Positions 23,101-34,967 of a stretch of DNA of 64,000 nt are shown in pieces. Numbering within the stretch: position 1 is the stretch's first letter; each line of letters opens with the position of its first letter. Where the stretch lies: assembly GCF_042100115.1 (NCBI RefSeq), contig NC_091272.1, forward strand, positions 6,200,001 to 6,264,000. Reading direction: 5' to 3'. This stretch comes from Alternaria dauci. Lineage: Eukaryota; Ascomycota; Dothideomycetes; Pleosporales; Pleosporaceae. Made by a program: the position numbers and the translations under genes. Under the pieces are notes generated by a model. It saw only the letters and a program-made list of their open reading frames with translations. It made no database searches and was not told where the DNA came from.

Positions 23101-23225
23101 GGGAGAGTATTAACAGTAGGTATGGGGAAGAGCAAGGGGGAAGGTCGAGAATGGATGAGACGCCGCCGAGGATTGGAAGGGTGGAGAGGAGGATGATGGA
23201 GGGAGACAGGGAGGATGGAGTTTGA
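20122..23225 (+). CDS. 960-residue Ser/Pro/Arg-rich disordered protein
   Basis: Four exons, 20122..20360, 20461..21397, 21462..22788 and 22846..23225, are joined by 100-, 64- and 57-nt introns with good GT/AG and CTAAT or CTGAC branch signals. Phases agree through every junction. I recognise no domain. The first exon is a degenerate PSGSAPSESLP-type repeat. The second has LPSPAxxxxSLPSP repeats and a DNVLPFRFGRSRR-like basic island. The third contains more folded-looking islands (YIVDATTAAMEGLESPLNPFSEHYRRQLQASQARMDPYTY; TPGEFQQALEDLSIDE). The C-terminus is Arg/Glu-rich. The composition suggests a phosphorylated regulatory or scaffold protein. The gene model is well supported; the function is unknown. 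Confidence 0.75.
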
Positions 23226-23453
23226 GATGTTTGATTAGCGACGTTTGATTTGGGTTCATAGAGTGGGGTCTTTGGTTACTTGCGGTATTGTTTTAGACGG
23301 TTTATGCGGTTAGAATGCGAGTAATGATTCACGTGTTTTGGTGCGCACGTGTGCTTGGGAGGTATAAAAGCAGCCTTTTGCTTCGACTGATGCCTGTTTC
23401 CCCCACTCAATACCGTACACCTTATTTCCCCAAAACATTCTACGCATATTTTC
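23226..23453 (+). promoter_or_regulatory. Well-formed core promoter with no recognised gene
   Basis: On the plus strand, CACGTG-type E-boxes (near 23,331 and 23,347) precede a TATA box (GGTATAAAAG at 23,361-23,370). A pyrimidine-rich initiator/leader (TTTCCCCCACTC) and CCAAAACATTC follow, then an ATG at 23,454 about 90 bp after the TATA box. The ATG opens a 123-codon frame with no recognisable domain. The promoter elements are clear; whether a protein is made is not. Confidence 0.5.
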
Positions 23454-26400
23454 ATGGCGCCTCCCTTCTCCTCCAGAAATTCCTCAAAAGTCGATGTGGT
23501 TAGTCGCCAAAAAACCAATTCCAAACTTTACATGTTTCCTCTTTTTCGGACAAACTTCAAATATTACGGCCAATCAAGCATACTTAGGTATGCCGCGGTT
23601 CCTGCATTTTCTCCCTCAAAGAGACAAGATGTAGATGGCAATGGATTCCGGGAACCTCCTGAGCGCATCATACACCGCGCCTGGATATTTCAAACAATCC
23701 AAAAGCGAACGCATGTTCCTGGTCCCTTCGCTCTCTCCAAGTACCGATGTGGAGTATCACAGGGCTTGGTCTACTTCCGAAACTGCCCAATATCAACGCA
23801 CATGCGTCTGTTGCTCCTGGACTGAACAGAAAGGATTGTGCACATGGACCGCGTCGTCAGTGTATCTTCTTTCTGAAAGGGAGATACAAGAATTGCATGT
23901 CTGGAGACTGTGCGCCGAGGACAATGAAGGGTATAAAGGTGCTGGCTCGACACTACTTTCTTCTGCTTCTACCACTTTGCGCAAAAGATTTTTTACAAGC
24001 CAAAAAGGAAAGTATGCGCATCCATGGACTTTTGTCTCTGCGCTTCTCTCAAAGACGATGGTGAGCGACCTCATGTGGGCATTCACAAAACGCCCATCCA
24101 AGATTTATATGCCCAAAGGTCCGCGCCTTTTTCCTCCAAAACATATGAGGATCCCTTGCCGTGGCTCAGTCATTCTCGATTAGTCGTGCAAAACGATACG
24201 CCTACGACATCCATGCCTCTTTTGGCTCATCCGCGCTCCATGGGAAGATGTTAGTAGAACTGTTAATGCTGTGGAGGCGATCTGCGCTATTATATCTACC
24301 TCAAATTGGCTCACTCCTCCTTTTCCATCACCCTGGAACTGAACAATTACTCAAATTCGCATCGAGTGTATGGGATGGTTTTCCTGGCTGCTCTTTTTCC
24401 AAAAAAAACAGCGAGTGAACATCACATGTTGCTTCGCGTTCAGAGGGTGTATCACACGTTTAAAAATGTATGCGGTTGTGTACATGAGAGACTGTCGCCA
24501 GTCGGGTTTCGCCTATACATCTGATAACCGCACGTGCAAGGCGATGCCCATGTATAAAGTTTTCCCTCGGCGGCTTCGGTTTCTATCCTCTATACTCACG
24601 TCTGTTGCGTGTTTTATTCAAACTTCACTTACAAAAACCGGGATGACGGTTCCTTTCTTTCCAATGGCTGTGCGTTCTCGAAATCGTCAAGCAGTTCACC
24701 CATGATCTGTTCTGGCGCGCGAGTATATCCACTACCTACTCCGAAGCGGCCAGATTGACATAATCTATTTCTATTGTCGATTTGTTCAAAACAACACTGG
24801 GACGATTTCATGGCTTTTCCTGTTCTTCTTCAGAAACCAATATCGTGATCATAGATGACTGTGTTCCTCCAAAAAAAACATGGCTCCCATCTACATGGTT
24901 TGCACTGGCTTCGCGAGCATAAAATTCAGACCGACACAGCCCAGTGTCTGGACTTCATCTGCTCATTTATTCCAAGCATCACGAAAAGATGCGCTGACAA
25001 GGGATATGGATTCTGCGCTTCTCCAGAATCTTTGGACCTCTCCGAAATGAACGGTTTCTTCCAAAAGGAAAAGACTTGGATACATGACTTGCGAAGGGGA
25101 TAGGCCAAAAGCTCGTATCCAGACTTTTCTAATGTCTGTATTCTTTCTTACGGTACTCTTTGGGGCTTTCCAAAAAAGAAAGATAATGGTGTCGGTTTAT
25201 GAACTCTTCTCTTCTGCAAATGGCCGTATCAGCCAAATAGTGCCCACATTCGTCTAAAAACGCGATGGCACTACGATTGGTCTGCTTTGGAGGAGTTGCG
25301 GATATAAATTCTACCACCTCGCCTTCCACCTTCTTCCTTTCATCTTCGCCCTTCTTGTGCAGTTTATCAAAAAGAAAAAGAAAAAAAAACTACAGTACAT
25401 GACTCTTTCGGTCGTGCAAAACCTCGACGAATGCAGTGATACGCCACAAAGTAGCACTTGCATCGTCGCAAAATAGGCTACCCCCATCTATGATGATCTT
25501 TGCCCAAAAAGCTGTTCCCATATCGTATGTTCTACTGCTCTCTCCTCTGAAATCTAAAACCGGTTTTCTCAATGTGTTCACAGCTGGCTAGACATTCACA
25601 AGTCTGTGCGTGATCCGCCATAGTCTGCAAACAGATGATGTCCACTCCCATGCGACACGGAGTTGTGGCTTGGGCTGCAAGTGATATGTGTGCATCAAAA
25701 GTTCAAATGGACCTACTGCACGACTTTGAGAATGCATATTTAAGTCTCTTGCTTACCGGCTTGTTTCCTTCACTCAACACCTCACCTATCTTCTCAAGAC
25801 GAAAGAACGCGATGTACAGTACGATGGTCTATCAGAACACATGGCGGAAGTGTCGTCCAGTGTGTTTTCCAACTCAGGGTCCCATAAGCCTATGTGCTGT
25901 CGCCTTCCGAGTTCGTCTTCGAACGTGCAAGTTCAGGCAGCTGTATCTACGGAGCGAGACACCAGCGCTCTCAAACCTATAGACTACGCCTTGTTCAATG
26001 ATGCCTACCTCTTTTTCATCCTCTATTGGGGAAAACCCTCTAAAAGCACGAGTTGAACGCTGAATGTTTGAGCAGTGCCGCTTGTTTCCAAAACGCTAAG
26101 AAAGGCCTTCATGTGCCATTCCTCGTCTCTTCAAAATGCAACTTTACCATCTATAGTGTTTGACAGGGGCTTATCTAGAGCATGAAGGAGGACGATGAGG
26201 CGTCTATTTCTTTGCACTCCAAGTCTTCACATGTCCGGTCTTATCTTGTTGCTCCAAAAACCAACACGGTCCGAATCAAGATTTGCTTCTGCCGCAATTG
26301 CTTGTACACCTCACATTCAACCGCCATACGTGTGCGCCAAAAAGTCGTGTTTTTACTCCGGACGCACGTCCCATGGACAGACGCATTGCGAAACTCTCAC

Positions 26401-26640
26401 GAGCAATTATATCACTGCTTTCATGTTTTGTCCCGAGCATAGTCTCGCCGTCTCTTCAAACTCATGCAACAACGTACGATGTGGGCTGACGCAGGACCCG
26501 CGATACATTCCAAAGCAGACTGTGCAAGCGATGATACGTGTCGACACGTCACGATCCTTTTCTCGAAAGAGACGACAACGCTTCATGTGCGGGGTCCCGC
26601 AATTCCCAAGGTCCGCGATCGTGAAAGGTCCGTGATGGTA
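23454..26640 (+). repeat. Degenerate plus-strand repeat array (CT-tract / CAAA / GATG motif)
   Basis: A motif of the form CTTCTC(T)-CAAAG-(N)CGATG recurs in one orientation. The clearest copies are at 23,482, 23,611, 23,731, 24,042, 24,131, 24,865 and 25,791, with weaker copies near 25,016, 25,165, 26,216 and 26,558. The first three are spaced about 120-130 bp, and later copies are irregular. TATA-like words precede several units (near 23,931, 24,290, 24,553, 25,301 and 25,735). No long open frame runs through it and no known transposon hallmark (terminal repeats, reverse transcriptase) is visible. It looks like a decayed tandem array or a cluster of small transcription units; I cannot decide which. 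Confidence 0.4.
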
Positions 26641-29381
26641 CATGTCTGCGATGATGAGTCCGCGGAAGTATCATGTTAGATACGTGGCGAGGAAGGTCAG
26701 ATGATGCTGGCACGTAATTGTCAGCTGTTGGTGGACTGCGCCTCCATCGCATCGTGAGCCTCGGTCGCAGGCGGTACTCTTCGGATCGATAACCCACTCT
26801 TGCAATGAGCCATGAATTGCGCGTCGCCAAGAAGTCATGGTAAAGCGGCCGCCTCTCGATACGTGTTGAGCTGTTGCCTACTTGTTATGCGATGCTGCGG
26901 GTTGACGTCGGCAAGGCGAGTTCCGACGAGACAAAGAGACGACAGGAGCAAAGACTCATATCTGCGTCTGCAGCATGGTCATGTAAAGATCAAGACCCAA
27001 TGACGTGCTTTTGGGGGCCGCGACTCTTCTTGTGGCCACTGCCTGCTGAAACCTCGAAGCGCTGAGAATCGGCAGTCGGAACGTTGCACAGTCGTCTCCA
27101 ACCGCCAGCCCTCAAACAGCAACAAAGCAGATCTCCCGCAGCCTTGCACAAGTAAATTGCGCAAGCAACCACGTACCAGGACAGCTCCAACGGCTGCGAC
27201 AAGGTCCGATGCTGCCATATTTGGGTGACACGAGCGCTTCTGGTGGGCGGCACGCACGAACCCGGCCTCGATATAGCAGCCGCGGGGAATTGGCGACTAG
27301 TCGAGAGCCTCATCTGGCGCTTCGGCTAGGTAGCCATTTCGAGGGTCGTGGGATGCAGGGATACGGATTCGAGATTGATGAGGAGTTAGTTTGGTCGCTT
27401 AGACGGAGAGACTGACAAAGGCAGGTGGGTGAGTGCACGAGGAAGAATTGATGCCATCAGTAAATCACATGTCTCGCTGGCCGCGACCTTCTAGAACGGG
27501 CAGCCATGATGTCGAGGCATGATTGGCACAGTGGGTGAGGCGGTGCAGCGGCTGTTGAGGAGGTCTGGAAACTGTGAGGCCGCGAGATTGATTGGTACGC
27601 TTTAGTTGCATGAAGCCCGTCTGGTGTCTCCTCCTCCCGGCCGGCTGGCTAGCATGTCGAGTACAGCTGCCGGTTGTGCGCTGTAGCATGGCAGAAGACG
27701 ACCATGGCGTTGGTTGTGCTGGCTGTCATCTGTCGTCGCCATCCGCCTCGACCTCTGCCTCGCCCAAACAGGCCTGGTGGTTGGACATGGCAAGAAACAG
27801 GTGTGTTGAAACAAATACGGCTTGTTTGCAATGCGCGTCGGCCAATGGACATGAGCTAGCTCGCAGCGCATGACGGCGATCCATGGATCGTGGTGGAGAT
27901 GGCCGAGCTCTGTCCACCTTCTGGCCGAGTGGAGTCAAGATAGACACGCTGTCATGCGACTGACAGATAGCAGGGAGATGGCCAGTTCGGAGTTGATGCT
28001 GTATGCTGTGATTGCCGTCGTGTTTGCCGTGATGCTCTATGGAAGCCATGCGCTTGAAGCAGCTGGATAGACAATTGTGGCGAGTGCAGTGGCGACTGAG
28101 CCACACCTCGGTAGCAAACTGTGTTCAATACCATGTCTGCTACGCCGAATTACACGCATGCAACGCGTGTTCGTGAGGCAAATGCTTTTGTACCCAAGGT
28201 TTTCACGATACCCAAGCTGGGCTGGGAGTGGCTGGGCCATGGTGCATTCCGCCCACAAATTCGTCACCGTCATGCTGGCTCTGGTTCCCCAGGTATATGG
28301 GAGCAGGTGTGTCGCTACTGCGTGGTCGCATGCTATTCATCAACCACCGTGATCTGGCTCCACTCTAACCCGACTCACCGCTTCAACCTCAGTCTCCCAA
28401 CCGAGCAGCGTGACCCAACTACGAGGCCAGCAGACCCTCTAGTTCCGGCCAGCCTTCCACAAGCACCAAGATTGTCGGAATACATATCGCCCACGGCTGC
28501 CGCAAGCTCGAGGGCCTGTAGTGCAAAACCGTGTCTGTTGACCGCTGCGCCCGCCTCAATCGTTCGTCCACTCTCGTCCCAACACCACTCTCCAACCTGC
28601 ACCCATCTCAAACATACTCGACCTCGTTCGAAACGCGATTCGCATCACGGCTCTATTGGCTGTCAATTTCTCACGCCTAGAGGGCCCTGCGCTGCGTGCA
28701 AACCATTGGCTTGCACTTGAAACAGCCTATTCCTGGGGTCCTGCACCTCACCACTCGCAATCTTCCAGGCCTCCTAAACGAGCCAAACAGCCGCTGGCCT
28801 GAGTCCGGCGTGGCGCGCTACGTAGCTGTTTCCTGCCCATAAGCCGCATCCATTGGGTCCCACACGCAGCCGCCGAACCACCAACCCAAAAGGATTCCAC
28901 CCTCGACCTAGCATCCCATTGCTACCCGCTCAAGGGGTCTGCGCTCTTAAGTATCACGCTTTCTGCCGTCGATACTTCTTCTTCACAGTCAGTCTCCGGC
29001 TTCGCTTCTTCATCTCCCCTTCTTTCCTCCCTGCCATCCTAGCGGTGCAGGTGCCTTCTCCACACTCCGGTAGTGATTCGCCCTCCACCATCCGACTTCG
29101 CTCCCCATTCCCAGACGGCAGTGCCATCGACCATCCCTTCTTTGAACACCTCACAAAAAATCATTTCGACTGGACTCGGAATCTCCCCATAATAATCGTT
29201 GCCTTGCGAATTCCACCCGCTCAACCTCGTCGTCAGCCACGCAGCCTCGGACACCCGCTTACCATCGTTCAGACCGGAATTGCGACTTCGCCTCACAGGG
29301 CATATAGCTACAGCAACTACATCTCGACATCCACTTAAGACTTCATCACCACCTTCACTACTACACATCACCACCACCAAC
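26641..29381. other. Gene-poor region and upstream region of the cyclin gene
   Basis: This 2.7-kb region has no recognisable gene. Open frames near 28,133-28,720 and 28,853-29,338 (plus) lack domain signals and coding character, and the second lacks an ATG. The last 500 bp before the cyclin ATG is strongly pyrimidine-rich (CTTCTTCACAGTC, CTTCTTCATCTCCCC), typical of a long fungal 5' leader. Confidence 0.4.
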
Positions 29382-30458
29382 ATGCCTTACTCACCAAACC
29401 TCGTTGCCGAGAACCAGGCTGCTCTGGACCACTTCATCCAGCTCCCGGTATCACATGACATGATTTCGTACCTTGCACAAAAGGCCACACAAGTCATTCG
29501 CTGCGAACCATCAATCAACAAGAACCTCCCACCAACACCACCAGCATCGCCTCCCCAGCATGCTGCCTCCAGTGTCCGCGAACCCGCCCTGCCATCCGTA
29601 GAGGAGTTCATCACATCCATTGTCGAGAGGTCTCATGTCCAGACTGCCACCCTCATGACTTCTCTCGTCTACCTCAGCCGGTTACGGTCGCGTCTCCCTC
29701 CCGTTGCCAAGGGCATGCGATGCACTGTTCACCGCATCTTCCTCGCCTCTCTGATCCTTGCAGCTAAGAACCTCAACGACTCCTCGCCCAAGAACAAGCA
29801 CTGGGCCAGGTACAGCGCTGTCCGCGGCTACGAGAACTTTGGCTTCTCCATCACCGAGGTCAACCTTATGGAGAAGCAGCTGTTGTTCCTCCTTGACTGG
29901 GATCTCCGCATCAACCCTGAGGACCTCTACTACCACCTTGAGCCATTCCTAGCGCCCATCCGTGTCTGGCAGTCTCGCCAAGCCGAGAAGGTCAGACTCG
30001 CAGAGAAAGAGAAGGAGCTTGCACGCCAACAGTACCAGCTTTCCGTCGAGAACCTCGCGCGCTCAACCAACCCCTACGCATCAAACTCATCCCTGGCCTC
30101 ATATGCCTCGCGTCCACAGAGGCATCCCGCACGCTACGTTCCATCATCTCGCGCAGCATCTCGCACCCCATCTCTATCACCACCCACCAGGAGCTCATCC
30201 GTTTCAACATCGTCCGACTCGCCCGACAGCTTCCTCGATGAGCCTTCAGAAGCCATCCTGCAGCGCTACGACGCAGACATGGGTGCCAATCTTGTATATA
30301 TCAATGGCCCCATTTCGTCGTATGCACCAAAGCAGCAACACACCCTCCCGCTGTACGACACGCAGCCATCGAAGAAGGCCAAGACATCAGCGGGCGGCAT
30401 CTTCAGCAGGATGTTTGGCCAGACTGGCGCCTATGCCGGCCGCCAAACTACCTATTAA
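29382..30458 (+). CDS. pclA: Pho85-type (Pcl1/2-like) G1 cyclin
   Basis: Single exon, 358 residues, ATG at 29,382 preceded by CACCACCAAC. A cyclin box spans about residues 60-190: SVEEFITSIVERSHVQTATLMTSLVYLSRLRSRLP, then CTVHRIFLASLILAAKNLNDSSPKNKHWARYS and FSITEVNLMEKQLLFLLDWDLRINPEDLY. The HRIFLASLILAAK motif and the NLMEKQLLFLLDW helix are characteristic of Pcl1/Pcl2/Pcl9 and Aspergillus PclA, which bind the Pho85-like CDK to drive G1 events, polarity and sporulation. The C-terminal half is Ser-rich and disordered, with Ser-Pro sites suited to CDK feedback phosphorylation. The long CT-rich leader upstream suggests translational or cell-cycle control (inference). Confidence 0.9.
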   Translation: MPYSPNLVAENQAALDHFIQLPVSHDMISYLAQKATQVIRCEPSINKNLPPTPPASPPQHAASSVREPALPSVEEFITSIVERSHVQTATLMTSLVYLSRLRSRLPPVAKGMRCTVHRIFLASLILAAKNLNDSSPKNKHWARYSAVRGYENFGFSITEVNLMEKQLLFLLDWDLRINPEDLYYHLEPFLAPIRVWQSRQAEKVRLAEKEKELARQQYQLSVENLARSTNPYASNSSLASYASRPQRHPARYVPSSRAASRTPSLSPPTRSSSVSTSSDSPDSFLDEPSEAILQRYDADMGANLVYINGPISSYAPKQQHTLPLYDTQPSKKAKTSAGGIFSRMFGQTGAYAGRQTTY

Positions 30459-32675
30459 TGCTATCCGCTATTTCAACACTATCCACCACACTGTCGCTTA
30501 CCGACGTCACGACTTTCCTTGTTTCCATGACATGATCCGATGAAAGATGCTCACTGGATGGACATCTCTTCGCCCATCTCATTCACTTTGCATCGGCCGG
30601 CGTTTACACAATTAGCATTTGCACAGCACAGCATTGTACCGGCGTTGGATATCATCATCATCTTGAATCGCATATATATTGCGTCTCGGCGCGATCGACT
30701 CAGAACAGATTAGCTTAGCTAGCTTAACATTTATCCGCGCCCTGCACTCTGTGTGCGGGCAACGCGAGTAATGAATAAAAAATCCGTCAAACGCATTTTT
30801 CCGTCTCTCCGAGGTACTTGGCAACGGGTGTTCGTGATTCATGACTCTTGTTTTGACTTTGCAATTTCCGTAGATTGGGGACTGACATGCGCGCTAGGTT
30901 CGACGGGTATCTATCTAGTTAGTGCAAAAGGCCATCTTACACATTGGGTGGCGTGCGGCTCATCATGCGACTCATCAATACGCGACTGTGGACACGGCAT
31001 AAAGGAATCACGAGGGAAATATTGAAGGATGGCGATCTATCGCTGTAATTCGTACGAAGTCGTGCGAGAGGCAATTAGGAGGGCCGTACAGAATGCACAT
31101 CAGCAATCAACAAGGCACAATACACGGCATAGATGACACCGGTCAGTTCTGTACACCTCTATACCGTACAGCCACGAAGCTATACAAGACCTGAGTTTCC
31201 GCAACTTGCGACGCTATCCAGTCATCCCGACTTGTACGACGTTCTTTGACGGGCCGCCTGCGCAGCCACAATAGGCAGACTAATCTAACGACCACACATA
31301 AACCAGCTACCATGCATGCATGCTACCTAAACATCTAAACTACAAGGCTTATACCGCCCAATATCTGCCCACCCGAACACTGGGGTAGACCCAGGCTGAG
31401 TCGAGCCGGTGAAATACCGTCAACGACATCATCCCACTCCACTATCCTCGGTGATCACAGCAAATCTCAATCATCAGGTGGCCGGCGGTAAGCACGGCTC
31501 CCAGCCAAAGATCCTTACACCGAGGCACTCTCCGAAGACGAGAGCAAGAAAAAGGTGGCAGATCGATGATGCACGATGCAACGGCAAGAACAATATCGTA
31601 TATGCAGGAGTCAAGGAGTGTGGCCCGCGTAGATCAAACGCGGTACGTGGTGGGAGCTGGGAGGAGAAAGTGCGCTTACCTCTTTTGTGCGCATGGCAGG
31701 GTGGGGGGCGCTGGGTTTCAGATGTGCGGCTTGGCGCCAGGGTGGGTGGGTGTGGTTGGTCCGTTGGAGGGGTCGTGCTTCAGCCGAGGGAGGATGAAGA
31801 CTAACGCTTTGAGTTGCTGGCTTCGTTTGTTTTTTTGTAGCTGCAGCAGATGCGCTGGCAGAGGTTTACCGTCTGTTGAGGCGCTGCTGCTTGTACACAG
31901 TGGGGTTTGGGGACGATGGGCGCGGAGTAAGCAAGTTGGTGATGTCATCAGTTGGGAGCTTGGGCTTGGGGTTGTTGTCGGGCGCGTCTCAGGCTGCGAC
32001 GCGGTGATGCTATGCACGATACTCTTTATCGGTCTGGTCACAAGCTTCGGCTCTGCTTACCAGACAGATGGCGATGCGATCCCGTAGGCAAGGTACCTTG
32101 CAATGCGCCAGATGAACCGTTCACCGCGTTTCGATCGAGCACCAGATCTCGCTGCACCTAGCAACTCTCCAACTACGAGACTACCGATGGACAAGTACTG
32201 TTCGTACTCTCTAGAGTGATCATGCTAGTCCAGCGCATCCGGGACTCGACAATGCCTCCAAGACGTCTCTCAATGCTCCTCTGCTATAATCAAGAAGGCG
32301 CATTATCTGCCAACCCGAAAAGACCAACACAAGAACTCGGCACGGAGATGCCATACTCCTCCAGTTCAATACTTGCACAATATCAATAACTCACACATGT
32401 ATCCTTTCATGCAGGAGGATTCATGCTTAAACGTACCTCATCAGGCCTTTTCACAGTGGGTCTCAAGTCTCAGGCATGAATCTCGCCGCACCTGATACAA
32501 CAATTGTCAACACTTCCTTGGGGCACGGTAGGCTGCCATGCCGAACAATCAACCACCGCCTAAGATGCTTACTTCACGATTCCATCGACTTTGCATTCTG
32601 TCGCTCGTTCATCCACCCTGAAGGTTTTCTTTCGTAACCGCTGGCCGGTCCCTTTTCATACGTTTAATTTTTGTA
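30459..32675. other. Intergenic region, nothing recognised
   Basis: This 2.2-kb region lies between the cyclin and membrane-protein genes. The plus-strand frame around 31,566-32,087 is Gly/Cys/Trp-rich without domain signals and I do not accept it. There is a small AGCTTAGCTAGCTT palindromic stretch near 30,711-30,725. No tRNA, repeat array or mobile element is seen. Confidence 0.4.
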
Positions 32676-34616
32676 ATGGTTCGACAGTTCACCTTTCTGC
32701 CTAGCGATCGAAGGCCTACTGGCAACGATGGCCGGACGATACGACATAGCCACTGGGGACGCTACAATACCTTCTACGGGCTTTCGTTCACGACAACCCT
32801 CTCGACAGTTCTTTTGCTGGCGCAACTCAACGAATGGCGTGTAACTGGCGAGCTCTTCACCCTGGCGAACAGATTTCCTGGTTCCGCAGCGCTTGTTGTA
32901 CAGCTTCTCGCCGCTTTCTTTGGACTTTTGCATGTTGCGGTCATCTGCAAACTCATCAACTATGCGCTTCGACTGCGTCTTGCCAAGGTCAGCGTATCTC
33001 TGGACGTGTTGCGTACATGGGTGGATATGAGCATCATGAGGGTGGACTGGGACTTACCCCTACGCTTCTTCTTCCCGTCCGTCCTTGTTGTGCTACTTAG
33101 TCTTGTACCTGCAGCGCTCTGGGCTGGTTCAATGACACCATCAGTATCACGGACAGTGGGCGGCGGCATGCTTCTTATACCCAGTTACGAAGACGTCTCG
33201 ATGATCAAGGAATACCCGATGATGATTGGTAGCTCAGGACCATCCATGCGATCCCAAAAAGGCTTCTTCACTTACTCAGTTGGCCAACAACAAAGCAGTC
33301 AGCTTCTTGCATCTGCTGCTCAAGCTTCTTCCTTTGGTATGGATTCGCACGTCCATCGCAAACTCGATAATACACGTTTCAGCTACAGAGGCCGTTCATA
33401 TGGTGTCGGCGCGGCTGTCGGATTGAAGGACCAGGCGATCACATCAAACAGCCAGATTGCAGGTTACATCTATGAAGAGGCGGGCTATGTGGCAAACGTC
33501 ACTTGCACGTACAACGCGACTTCCAACTTTACTCTTTCTGGACCAGTCAACGAATGGATCTACGCGGCATCTGGCAATCTCCCAGATAGCGAGGAGGGCC
33601 CAGAGTACTCGAATTACATCGGCCACGACGGCAAAGCCATCGTAGCAATGGGTGTGGCGTATAGTGATCGGTCGCCTCGTCGCTATCTCTCTATCGCAGC
33701 TGGCGAGGCATATTCCTTCCTCAACACCACGCAATGCGAATTTGACTTCACGCCCACGCTTTTCAATGTCACCGTCGATGTTGGGAACCTCAACATCACG
33801 GTGCAGCCCATACGGACAATACCCGACTTTAACCCTCAGCGCAATATCACGCGAACTGTTGTACGACAATTCGAGCTTATGTCTAATGATATGACGAACC
33901 TATACGTCTCTCTCCTTGGCGAAGCGTTCAACTCCAGCATCGCAGCGTACAGGATGTCACGCGCGTTCGCCACAAACCAGACCATCGACGCAATTCCGCA
34001 AGAAGAAGCCACACTCGCCGGTCTGACCAACAGCATGATCGCCATGGCTGACGACATGTTGGTAGCATACGCATCTGCGCAGCTAATGGTCGGACGCATG
34101 TTTACGCAGCAGCCAGCAAAGGTCTACGTATACGCCCTACAGTTTGGTCAACCGAGCTACATCTACGCCATCTTCTCTCTCAATCTTGTCATCATCATTG
34201 CAGTTGTATGCGAAGCTTTCCGCACGACAGGCTGGTCTAGCTTGGGCCGCTTCAATTACCTCGATCCCCGCGATCTTATCATCGCTGCGTCAAGGGGCGG
34301 GGGTGATGTCGCAGCTGCAGCCGACGATATCATGGAGCGAAGAGATGGGAGGAGGATGAGGCATATTTGGTTATTGAGCGATCCGGATGAGGGGAATGGG
34401 CCGCTCATTGTTAATTTTAGGGGAGATCAGAGCGGGCATGTGAAGATTGAAGTGGGAGTGGGACAGTGTGAGAAGGATGCAGAGAGGGATGTAGAAAGCG
34501 AATATCCGGCGGATGAGAAGACAATGTATGCGGAGCCAGGGGTTGCAGCGGAGAGGGGGCCGCTAACTCCTAAGACACCGATGAAGATGAAGGTTGGCTT
34601 TTTTGGGTCGAAGTAG
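32676..34616 (+). CDS. Large multi-span membrane glycoprotein of unknown function
   Basis: Single exon, 646 residues, ATG at 32,676. Hydrophobic helices lie at about 34-50, 70-95 and 127-150, followed by a roughly 360-residue soluble loop and a last helix at about 495-515 (YIYAIFSLNLVIIIAVVCEAF). The loop carries many N-glycosylation sequons (NVT, NAT, NFT, NTT, NIT, NSS, NQT), which places it outside the cell or in the lumen. The C-terminal about 130 residues are charged and cytoplasmic. This architecture is common in a Pleosporales-rich family of uncharacterised proteins; I cannot assign a function. No transporter or enzyme motif is visible. Confidence 0.85.
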   Translation: MVRQFTFLPSDRRPTGNDGRTIRHSHWGRYNTFYGLSFTTTLSTVLLLAQLNEWRVTGELFTLANRFPGSAALVVQLLAAFFGLLHVAVICKLINYALRLRLAKVSVSLDVLRTWVDMSIMRVDWDLPLRFFFPSVLVVLLSLVPAALWAGSMTPSVSRTVGGGMLLIPSYEDVSMIKEYPMMIGSSGPSMRSQKGFFTYSVGQQQSSQLLASAAQASSFGMDSHVHRKLDNTRFSYRGRSYGVGAAVGLKDQAITSNSQIAGYIYEEAGYVANVTCTYNATSNFTLSGPVNEWIYAASGNLPDSEEGPEYSNYIGHDGKAIVAMGVAYSDRSPRRYLSIAAGEAYSFLNTTQCEFDFTPTLFNVTVDVGNLNITVQPIRTIPDFNPQRNITRTVVRQFELMSNDMTNLYVSLLGEAFNSSIAAYRMSRAFATNQTIDAIPQEEATLAGLTNSMIAMADDMLVAYASAQLMVGRMFTQQPAKVYVYALQFGQPSYIYAIFSLNLVIIIAVVCEAFRTTGWSSLGRFNYLDPRDLIIAASRGGGDVAAAADDIMERRDGRRMRHIWLLSDPDEGNGPLIVNFRGDQSGHVKIEVGVGQCEKDAERDVESEYPADEKTMYAEPGVAAERGPLTPKTPMKMKVGFFGSK

Positions 34617-34967
34617 GAAGAGACATGGTTTGAGTCATTGGATCTCGCTGGGTTCGGTGCTCGATGCATCCGGTGCGCGTCGAACATGATGTCAAAGAAT
34701 GTACTTGATTACAAGTAATGAAACTAGACAGTCTGTCGCATTGATGAGATCGTGGATCCGCAAATCCTTCTATGACTGATACTGAAACGAGACTTTAGGA
34801 ACATGTTGGCTGACTCGATCATGGTAAAGGACATAAGAAGACCCTCAGCTTCATCTCAGCTCGACAGCCAGACACGCTACATTCGCAGCAATCCAACAGC
34901 AACGAACATTTCTACAAACATTCCAACCATTCCACCATTCAACCACAGGAAAGCTCACTCATCAAAA

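Noticed and set aside
23226..26640. CRISPR array or LTR retrotransposon as explanation of the repetitive region
   Set aside because: Repeats are degenerate and irregularly spaced, the host is a eukaryote, and no terminal repeats, primer-binding site or polymerase motifs are visible.
28133..28720. A 195-codon plus-strand ORF upstream of the cyclin gene
   Set aside because: No domain, poor coding character and no splice or promoter support; it sits in the gene-poor stretch before the cyclin leader.
28853..29338. Open frame of about 160 codons just before the cyclin ATG
   Set aside because: No ATG at its start, and the sequence is the CT-rich leader of the cyclin gene.
31566..32087. 173-codon plus-strand frame in the 30.5-32.7 kb intergenic region
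   Set aside because: Composition typical of chance frames (Gly, Cys, Trp, Arg), no recognised motif and no promoter signal.
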